A DNA stretch of 5,949 nt from Candidatus Scybalocola fimicaballi (GTDB lineage Bacteria; Bacteroidota; Bacteroidia; Bacteroidales; Paludibacteraceae). Each line of letters starts with the position of its first letter. Position 1 is the first letter of the stretch. The notes beneath the pieces were generated by a model that did no database searches, was not told the origin of the DNA, and saw nothing but the letters and a program-made list of their open reading frames with translations. A program made the position numbers and the translations under genes. Of this stretch, positions 1-4,946 are shown piece after piece. Location: contig DCIP01000086.1 of assembly GCA_002317115.1 (NCBI GenBank), positions 8,807 through 14,755 on the forward strand, written 5' to 3'.

Positions 1-293
1 CAGTGACTGATACGATTATACCGGTTATTCCAGATACAATCGTGCCGATAAACCCAGACACAATTGTGAATGACACAACTGGATTTGTGGATGTGATGAA
101 TGATGAGTTTATCGTATATGCTAGTCAGGGTTGTGTATATGTTAAATCGACGAAGTCCGGAACAGTTGATGTCTATGATGTTTTGTCAAGATTGATTGTT
201 AAGGGTGCTCCTTATAGTGAGGGCGTCACTATGGTGGCAACGTTGCCAAAGGGTATATATATTGTCGAAGGTAAGAAGATAATCGTAAGGTAA
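1..293 (+). CDS. C-terminal part of a secreted/surface protein with a T9SS type A-like sorting domain (5' truncated)
   Basis: The reading frame is open at the left edge and ends at TAA 291-293. The GTG at position 3 is probably an internal valine codon, so the true start lies before the window. Two parts are visible. Residues 1-25 are a low-complexity linker of degenerate 8-residue units built on Pro-Asp-Thr-Ile. Residues ~34-96 have the look of a type IX secretion C-terminal domain: a strand around YVKST, then VDVYDVLSRLIVKG, then LPKGIYIVEG and a final KKIIVR strand. This matches the usual pattern (VYD.xGR.V ... LPxGIYIV.G.K..V). In that family the domain directs export across the outer membrane and is then removed or anchored. 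The function of the exported part cannot be judged, because it lies outside the window. The gene is closed by the hairpin terminator at 320-356. The alternative is a related Bacteroidales C-terminal domain of unknown function with the same fold. Confidence 0.7.
   Translation, partial: VTDTIIPVIPDTIVPINPDTIVNDTTGFVDVMNDEFIVYASQGCVYVKSTKSGTVDVYDVLSRLIVKGAPYSEGVTMVATLPKGIYIVEGKKIIVR
9..80 (+). repeat. Degenerate 24-bp tandem repeat coding for a Pro-Asp-Thr-Ile linker
   Basis: Three consecutive 24-bp units (9-32, 33-56, 57-80) encode DTIIPVIP, DTIVPINP and DTIVNDTT. The first two match the pattern Asp-Thr-Ile-aliphatic-Pro-x-x-Pro, and the third decays after four residues. The DNA of units 2 and 3 is also close: CCAGATACAATCGTG (30-44) against CCAGACACAATTGTG (54-68). 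The array may begin upstream of the window. It probably forms an extended spacer between the exported domain and the sorting domain. Confidence 0.6.
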
Positions 294-319
294 CGGCATA
301 AACTTATTTGTCAGATAGT

Positions 320-356
320 AAAACCACTTCTATAGATTCTATGGAAGTGGTTTTTT
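320..356 (+). terminator. Intrinsic terminator after the sorting-domain gene
   Basis: An 11-bp perfect stem pairs AAAACCACTTC (320-330) with GAAGTGGTTTT (344-354). It continues inward through five more pairs (331-335 with 339-343, one of them a G-T wobble) to a 3-nt loop at 336-338. A run of six T at 351-356 partly forms the stem and serves as the U tract. The AAAA/TTTT flanks could let it work in both directions. It lies 26 bp after the stop at 293. Confidence 0.88.
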
Positions 357-450
357 ATTGTAGAAAACGAAGAAAGTAAAAAGTGTATAAAACTGAATTA
401 TATTTCTTTTTTGCAGAGAAAGTTTGTACTAATTGTCAACTTTTTGATGT

Positions 451-500
451 GAATATTACTTTTTTTACATTTTTTCACAAATGAAACAAAAAAAATATTC
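451..500. other. AT-rich imperfect dyad upstream of the PUR-protein promoter
   Basis: GAATATT (451-457) and AATATTC (494-500) are exact inverted copies. Between them, T runs (460-466, 470-475) face an A run (488-495), and a central hairpin TTTCA (473-477), loop CAAA, TGAAA (482-486) sits inside. The two arms are offset by a few bases, so any cruciform would be bulged. It lies immediately upstream of the -33 element at 508. It could be a regulator site, an AT-rich upstream promoter element or simply low-complexity DNA; the sequence does not decide. Confidence 0.35.
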
Positions 501-507
501 ATATCGT

Positions 508-537
508 TTTGGTTGTTTTTGCAATGGTTTAACTTTG
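508..537 (+). promoter_or_regulatory. Bacteroidota-type promoter for the PUR-alpha-like gene
   Basis: The -7 box TAACTTTG (530-537) matches TAnnTTTG exactly. A TTTG (508-511) lies 18 bp upstream as the -33 element. Transcription should begin around 543-546, which leaves only about 10 nt before the ATG at 555. This rules against the upstream TTG at 513 in the same frame as a start, because that codon lies inside the promoter. Confidence 0.72.
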
Positions 538-554
538 CATTAGAATTTTACTAT

Positions 555-863
555 ATGGAAGAGATCAAGGATTTCAAGGACAAAAACGATTTAGAAATTG
601 TTTTTTCCAAAGCAGTTAAAGCGGGAAAAAGAATCTACTATTTCGATGTAAAGAAGAATCGTAGAGGTGAATTGTTCCTAGCTATCACAGAGAGCAAGAA
701 AAAGGTAGGTGACGATGATTCTCAGGTTTCTTTTGAGAAGCATAAGATCTTCCTTTATAAAGAGGACTTTGAAAAGTTTGCAAACGGTTTGTCCGAAGTG
801 ACTTCTTTTATTGACAGAGTCAACAAGGAAAACGGAATTGAGAGACGACAGTCGGAAGATTGA
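555..863 (+). CDS. PUR-alpha-like single-stranded nucleic-acid-binding protein (DUF3276 family)
   Basis: This is a small, highly charged 102-aa protein, MEEIKDFKDKNDLEIVFSKA..., ending ...GIERRQSED. The order of elements fits the bacterial PUR (purine-rich element binding) fold found across Bacteroidota: a basic strand around KAGKRIYYFDVKKNRRGELFLAITESKKK, a middle strand KHKIFLYKEDFEKF and a C-terminal helix with ...LSEVTSFIDRV. Such proteins bind single-stranded DNA or RNA through a whirly-like beta-sheet; the cellular role in this phylum is poorly defined. It has no signal peptide or membrane segment, so it should be cytoplasmic. I chose ATG 555 because the frame's only earlier start, TTG 513, lies within the promoter. 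No Shine-Dalgarno sequence is visible. It is a single-gene unit with its own promoter and a terminator at 882-913. The family assignment rests on remembered pattern, not on a search. Confidence 0.85.
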   Translation: MEEIKDFKDKNDLEIVFSKAVKAGKRIYYFDVKKNRRGELFLAITESKKKVGDDDSQVSFEKHKIFLYKEDFEKFANGLSEVTSFIDRVNKENGIERRQSED

Positions 864-881
864 GATTTATCTGTATAATAT

Positions 882-913
882 GAGCACTTATTAAATGAGT
901 GCTCTTTCTTTTT
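882..913 (+). terminator. Intrinsic terminator after the PUR-alpha-like gene
   Basis: The stem pairs GAGCACT (882-888) with AGTGCTC (898-904) around a 9-nt A/T-rich loop, followed by the T-rich tract TTTCTTTTT (905-913). It starts 19 bp after the stop at 863. The end of the T tract runs into the -33 element of the next promoter. Confidence 0.85.
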
Positions 914-941
914 GTGATTGTATGTAGATTGTCTAATTTTG
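911..941 (+). promoter_or_regulatory. Bacteroidota-type promoter for the HelD-like gene
   Basis: TTTG (911-914) and TAATTTTG (934-941) fit the -33 and -7 consensus, with 19 bp between them. Transcription should start near 948, giving a leader of roughly 28 nt before ATG 976. A second, poorer -7-like string, TATTTTG (964-970), lies 5 bp before the ATG. It lacks one base of the consensus and would give almost no leader, so I do not count it as a promoter. Confidence 0.72.
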
Positions 942-975
942 CAAAAAAATAGATAATTTATAATATTTTGCGACT

Positions 976-3057
976 ATGCTTAACCCAACGGAAGCTGATG
1001 AACGACAATATTTAAAGTCGACACTGGGATTCATTGATGATATGATTCTGGGGATTGATTCCTTTATTCACCAACAGGTGAAGGATATGAAGGCATTCAA
1101 GGAGTATTTGTGGGAAAATCTGTCTGAACTTGACCGTGCAGAAAAAAGTGCGACGCGAAATTTCGTCACTCAGGCTGTAATGAGTGCAGAGGAGATGGAG
1201 AATACGAAGCGTCGATTGAAAAGAATGAAGCTTGTCCCATATTTTGGCAGAATGGATTTCCGTGTCGACGGGGAAAAGGATGCCAATCCGTTGTATGTAG
1301 GAATACACTCATTGTATGATTCCAAAACAAAAAGGAATCTTATCCATGATTGGCGTGCTCCAATTTCCACAATGTTCTACGACTTTGATTTTGGCAAGGC
1401 TTTCTACGAGTCTCCTGTTGGTAGAATTGACGGTATGATAGAACTCAAACGTCAGTTTAGAATCCGAAATTCCATTATGGAGTTTATGATTCAGAACAGC
1501 ATCAATATCGATGACGAGTTGTTGCAGAAGGAGTTGAGTACTACGTCGGATGAGCGAATGAAGAATATCGTCGCAACAATCCAACGTGAGCAGAACGCAA
1601 TCATCCGTGACGAGGAATCCCACAACCTTATAATTCAGGGAGTGGCAGGCTCGGGGAAGACATCTATAGCGCTTCACCGTGTTGCGTACATATTATATAG
1701 GTTTAAGGGTCAGATTACTTCAGATGATATTTTGATCATATCTCCAAATAAAGTTTTTGCGGACTATATTTCCAACGTGTTGCCGGAGCTTGGTGAGGAG
1801 ACGATCAAGGAGTGTGGAATGGAAGAGTTGCTTTCCGATATGTTGGAGGGCAAAGTTAAATTCCAAACCTTCTTCGAACAGGTGAATGATTTGCTTGAAA
1901 ATAAAAATGTGGCGACGATTGAGCGAACAAAGTTTAAAGCCACATTTGAATTTGTGCAACTGTTGGACAAATACTTGGTTCATCTCGAGAACACCTGTTT
2001 CCAACCTGAGGATATTGTAGTTGGAATCATCCCTGTTGCAAAGGAGTGGATATTGGAGAAATTCCATTCGCACGACCGACTTCCTATCCGTCAGCGTTTG
2101 GAGTTGATTGCCAATGATATCAAAAATGAGTTTAAGATTTCATTCCATCGCGTTTTGACGACAGAGGAGATGAGAAAGATCCGTGCCGACTTGAAGAAGA
2201 TGCTGCATCTTGGGTCGGACTCTGCGGTGTATAAAGATATGTTTGATTGGCTAGGCAAACCTGAATATCTGAAGAAAACCAAAGATAAGAAAATGGAGTA
2301 TGCCGACGTCGCACCGCTCATCTATCTTAAGATTTCGCTTGAGGGGTTGAAAGAGAAAAGTAAAGTGAAGCATCTGCTTGTGGATGAGATGCAGGACTAC
2401 TCTCCGGTGCAGTATCGCCTAATATCGAAGATATTCCCGTGCAAGAAGACTATCCTTGGAGACGCTGCGCAGAACGTCAATCCATATAGTTCAACCACAG
2501 CTGACGATATTCGCAAGGCATTGTACAGGGCAGAGATAATGAAGCTCAACAAAAGCTATCGATCGGGTTATGAGATTACTGAATTGGCTAAACATATCTC
2601 TGGAAATTCAGAGATAGAGGTGGTGGAACGACATACCGAAGTGCCGCAGCTGATAGAAGTCTCTAATAAAGAGGCCGAATACAAGCTGATGCAAGAAATG
2701 ATAGCTGCTGTGGATGTGGAAAATCCGACGTCGACTGCATACATATTTAAATTAGAGAAAGACGCAATCTCATTCTTTGATACCTTAGGAGATTTGCAGA
2801 AGAAAGCGACGTTGCTGGTAAGCGGATGCCAGGCGTTCACAAACGGAATAGTGGTCACGACACCGCACATGGCTAAGGGATTGGAGTTTGATGAAGTCAT
2901 CATTCCTAGTGTCACAAAGTCGAACTACAACGATGAGATGGATAAAAGTCTGCTGTATATAGCTTGCACACGAGCAATGCACAGCTTAAAGATGATTTTT
3001 AGTGGAGAACAGACAGATTTTATCAACAATGCGTTGTGTATAAACAAAAAAAAATAG
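976..3057 (+). CDS. helD: HelD-like superfamily 1 (UvrD/Rep-type) ATPase, probable RNA polymerase recycling factor
   Basis: This 693-aa protein has all the main SF1A helicase motifs: Q motif around Q203-Q206, Walker A GVAGSGKTS (222-230), Walker B DEMQD (470-474), motif III GDAAQ (495-499), motif IV SYRS (527-530), motif V TTPHMAKGLEFDE (628-640) and motif VI YIACTRA (661-667). What separates it from UvrD, PcrA and Rep is the N-terminus. Residues 1-85 are helical and charged and probably form a coiled coil. They are followed by PYFGRMDF (88-95), HDWRAPIS (124-131) and LKRQFRIRN (157-165), which closely resemble Bacillus subtilis HelD as I remember it. HelD inserts arms into RNA polymerase channels and uses ATP to release it from DNA. 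At 693 aa this protein is shorter than the roughly 770-aa Bacillus protein; the loss probably falls in the region between residues 260 and 465. It should be cytoplasmic, and the gene appears to be monocistronic. Alternatively it is a DNA helicase IV-like enzyme, which the N-terminal match makes less likely. Confidence 0.85.
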   Translation: MLNPTEADERQYLKSTLGFIDDMILGIDSFIHQQVKDMKAFKEYLWENLSELDRAEKSATRNFVTQAVMSAEEMENTKRRLKRMKLVPYFGRMDFRVDGEKDANPLYVGIHSLYDSKTKRNLIHDWRAPISTMFYDFDFGKAFYESPVGRIDGMIELKRQFRIRNSIMEFMIQNSINIDDELLQKELSTTSDERMKNIVATIQREQNAIIRDEESHNLIIQGVAGSGKTSIALHRVAYILYRFKGQITSDDILIISPNKVFADYISNVLPELGEETIKECGMEELLSDMLEGKVKFQTFFEQVNDLLENKNVATIERTKFKATFEFVQLLDKYLVHLENTCFQPEDIVVGIIPVAKEWILEKFHSHDRLPIRQRLELIANDIKNEFKISFHRVLTTEEMRKIRADLKKMLHLGSDSAVYKDMFDWLGKPEYLKKTKDKKMEYADVAPLIYLKISLEGLKEKSKVKHLLVDEMQDYSPVQYRLISKIFPCKKTILGDAAQNVNPYSSTTADDIRKALYRAEIMKLNKSYRSGYEITELAKHISGNSEIEVVERHTEVPQLIEVSNKEAEYKLMQEMIAAVDVENPTSTAYIFKLEKDAISFFDTLGDLQKKATLLVSGCQAFTNGIVVTTPHMAKGLEFDEVIIPSVTKSNYNDEMDKSLLYIACTRAMHSLKMIFSGEQTDFINNALCINKKK

Positions 3058-3063
3058 GTTTAT

Positions 3064-3094
3064 ATTGAATTGTCGGAAAATAATTGTAATTTTG
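3064..3094 (+). promoter_or_regulatory. Bacteroidota-type promoter for rpsA
   Basis: The -7 box TAATTTTG (3087-3094) is a full match to TAnnTTTG. The -33 position, 19 bp upstream, holds ATTG (3064-3067), a three-of-four match. Transcription should begin near 3101, giving a very AT-rich leader of about 46 nt. The -33 element starts only 7 bp after the helD-like stop codon, and no terminator separates the two genes. Read-through from the helicase gene is therefore possible as well. Confidence 0.68.
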
Positions 3095-3111
3095 TATCGA
3101 TATTACTATAT

Positions 3112-3129
3112 ATAATGTCTAACGACTAA
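3112..3129 (+). other. rpsA leader element: ATAATGTCTAA repeat with a 4-codon mini-ORF
   Basis: ATAATGTCTAA (3112-3122) recurs exactly at 4920-4930 before the ompA-like gene. Here it opens ATG TCT AAC GAC TAA (3115-3129), encoding Met-Ser-Asn-Asp, within the predicted transcript and out of frame with rpsA. The stop lies 17 nt before the rpsA ATG. S1 is known to control its own translation in E. coli, so a leader element here is plausible, but nothing in the sequence proves that it is translated. Confidence 0.3.
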
Positions 3130-3146
3130 TTGTATAATTAAACAAA

Positions 3147-4919
3147 ATGAGTGATTTAACAAAGAATGTAGCTCCTGTAGAGGATTTCGATTGGGATGGC
3201 TACAAGAATGGCGAGAGCTTGACAGCTGCAGCTCGTCAGGAGCAGGAGTCAAAGTACGACCAGACTCTAAACTCTATCAAGGACAACGAGGTTGTAATTG
3301 GTAAGGTAATCTCTTTGAACAAGAGAGAGGTCGTAGTGAACGTAGGTGGAAAGTCTGATGGTATCGTTTCTACTAACGAGTTCCGTTACAATCCAGATTT
3401 GAAGATTGGTGACGAGGTTGAGGTTTACATTGAAAACCAGGAGGACAAGAAAGGACAGTTGAATCTTTCTCACCGCAAGGCACGTGCTGCACGTTCTTGG
3501 GACCGTGTTAACGAGGCTTTGGAGAAGGACGAGATTATCAAGGGATATATCAAGTGCAGAACTAAGGGTGGTATGATCGTTGACGTATTCGGCATCGAGG
3601 CATTCTTGCCAGGTTCTCAGATTGACGTTAAGCCTATTCGCGATTACGATGTATTCGTAGGCAAGACAATGGAATTCAAGGTTGTTAAGATCAACCACGA
3701 GTTCAAGAACGTAGTTGTTTCACACAAGGCACTTATCGAGGCAGAGCTTGAGCAGCAGAAGTCTCAGATCATCTCTGGTTTGGAGAAGGGTCAGGTACTT
3801 GAGGGAACAGTTAAGAACATCACATCATACGGTGTATTTATCGACCTTGGTGGCGTAGATGGCCTTATCCACATCACAGACCTTTCATGGGGCCGTGTAA
3901 ACGATCCTAAGGAGGTTGTTGAGTTAGATCAGAAGATCAATGTTGTTATCCTTGATTTCGATAACGACAAGAAGAGAATCGCTCTAGGTTTGAAGCAGCT
4001 TACTCCTCATCCATGGGATGGCTTGAAGTCAGACTTGAAGGTTGGCGACAAGGTACAGGGTAAGGTAGTTGTTATGACTGATTACGGTGCATTCGTAGAG
4101 ATCGCTCCAGGTGTTGAGGGTCTAATCCACGTATCAGAGATGTCATGGAGCCAGCACTTGAGAAGCGCACAGGATTTCTTGTCAGTAGGTGATACAGTTG
4201 AGGCTGTAGTATTGACATTGGATCGTGAGCAGAGAAAGATGAGCCTAGGTGTAAAGCAGCTTAAGGCAGATCCTTGGGAGGCAATCGACACTAAGTACGC
4301 AGTAGGTACAAAGCACACTGCAAAGGTTCGTAACTTCACTAACTTCGGTGTATTTGTTGAGATCGAGGAGGGAGTTGATGGTTTGATCCACATCTCTGAC
4401 CTATCTTGGACAAAGAAGGTAAAGCACCCATCAGAGTTCACAACTATCGGTGCAGATATCGAGGTTCAGGTATTGGAGATCGACAAGGAGAACCGTCGTT
4501 TGAGCCTAGGTCACAAGCAGCTTGAGGATAATCCTTGGGATGTATTCGAGACAATCTTCACAGAGGGTTCAGTACACGAGGGAACAATCACAGAGATCGT
4601 AGACAAGGGCGCAATCGTTATGTTGCCTTACGGTGTTGAAGGTTTCTGTACTCCAAAGCACTTGACTAAGGAGGATGGTTCAGTAGCTAAGGTTGAAGAG
4701 AAACTTGCATTCAAGGTTCTTGAGTTCAACAAGGAGTCTAAGAGAATCATCGTTTCTCACAGCAGAACATTCGAAGAGGGTGCTTCTGAGGAGAAGAAGG
4801 ATTTCAAGAAGAAGAAGTCTACAAAGAAGGCAGAGGCTACAGCAGCAACTACTTTGGAGAAGACAACTCTTGGAGATATCGAGCAGTTGGCAGCATTGAA
4901 GAGCCAGTTAGGAAAGTAA
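3147..4919 (+). CDS. rpsA: 30S ribosomal protein S1 (bS1)
   Basis: This 590-aa protein has six S1 (OB-fold RNA-binding) domains at about residues 47-112, 127-195, 213-284, 298-371, 385-458 and 473-541. Domains 3-5 are canonical and end in GLKQL, GVKQL and GHKQL; each carries a YGVF, YGAF or FGVF strand followed by GLIH[IV]S or GLIHIT. Domains 1, 2 and 6 are more diverged, as in other S1 proteins. A lysine-rich tail (549-561) and a short C-terminal helix follow. S1 binds mRNA and brings it to the 30S platform. In Bacteroidota, where most genes lack Shine-Dalgarno sequences, mRNA recruitment presumably leans on such contacts. The ATG at 3147 follows an A-rich stretch (AAACAAA) with no Shine-Dalgarno. 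Codons are strongly biased to GAG, AAG and TTC, as expected for high expression. No terminator follows, and the ompA-like gene starts 27 bp on. Confidence 0.96.
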   Translation: MSDLTKNVAPVEDFDWDGYKNGESLTAAARQEQESKYDQTLNSIKDNEVVIGKVISLNKREVVVNVGGKSDGIVSTNEFRYNPDLKIGDEVEVYIENQEDKKGQLNLSHRKARAARSWDRVNEALEKDEIIKGYIKCRTKGGMIVDVFGIEAFLPGSQIDVKPIRDYDVFVGKTMEFKVVKINHEFKNVVVSHKALIEAELEQQKSQIISGLEKGQVLEGTVKNITSYGVFIDLGGVDGLIHITDLSWGRVNDPKEVVELDQKINVVILDFDNDKKRIALGLKQLTPHPWDGLKSDLKVGDKVQGKVVVMTDYGAFVEIAPGVEGLIHVSEMSWSQHLRSAQDFLSVGDTVEAVVLTLDREQRKMSLGVKQLKADPWEAIDTKYAVGTKHTAKVRNFTNFGVFVEIEEGVDGLIHISDLSWTKKVKHPSEFTTIGADIEVQVLEIDKENRRLSLGHKQLEDNPWDVFETIFTEGSVHEGTITEIVDKGAIVMLPYGVEGFCTPKHLTKEDGSVAKVEEKLAFKVLEFNKESKRIIVSHSRTFEEGASEEKKDFKKKKSTKKAEATAATTLEKTTLGDIEQLAALKSQLGK

Positions 4920-4946
4920 ATAATGTCTAATTTTAACTTATAAAAA
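4920..4946 (+). other. rpsA-ompA junction: second ATAATGTCTAA repeat with an in-frame 6-codon mini-ORF
   Basis: The 27-bp spacer begins with ATAATGTCTAA (4920-4930), the same 11 bp as in the rpsA leader. Its ATG (4923-4925) comes 3 nt after the rpsA stop. It opens Met-Ser-Asn-Phe-Asn-Leu-stop, with TAA at 4941-4943, again 3 nt before the ATG at 4947 and in the same frame as that gene. This could permit termination-reinitiation coupling. No hairpin terminator is present. TAATTTTA (4928-4935) misses the -7 consensus by its last base and has no -33 partner, so I do not call a promoter. Confidence 0.35.

Noticed and set aside
964..970. TATTTTG as a second promoter -7 box directly before the helD-like ATG.
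   Set aside because: It is one base short of TAnnTTTG and would leave almost no leader; 934-941 is a full match with a well-spaced -33 element.
1012..2982. Several minus-strand open frames of 60-122 codons across the helD-like gene.
   Set aside because: All lie antisense to a gene with complete family motifs, have no promoter of their own and show no domain-like composition.
3046..3115. A run of nine A (3046-3054) at the end of the helD-like gene; a -1 slip would extend the protein by about 20 residues to TAA 3113-3115.
   Set aside because: The extension runs through the rpsA promoter, has no recognisable composition and no stimulatory structure follows. The A run simply encodes the final Lys codons.
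3800..4515. Repeated DNA segments inside rpsA.
   Set aside because: They reflect the homologous S1 domains 3-5 with biased codons, not a mobile or regulatory repeat.
4693..4899. A 68-aa Arg-rich open frame within the end of rpsA.
   Set aside because: It is a frame-shifted reading of the Lys/Glu-rich S1 tail codons with no independent signals.
4928..4935. TAATTTTA as a separate promoter for the ompA-like gene.
   Set aside because: The last base of the consensus is wrong, no TTTG lies about 19 bp upstream, and the start would fall about 5 nt before the ATG.
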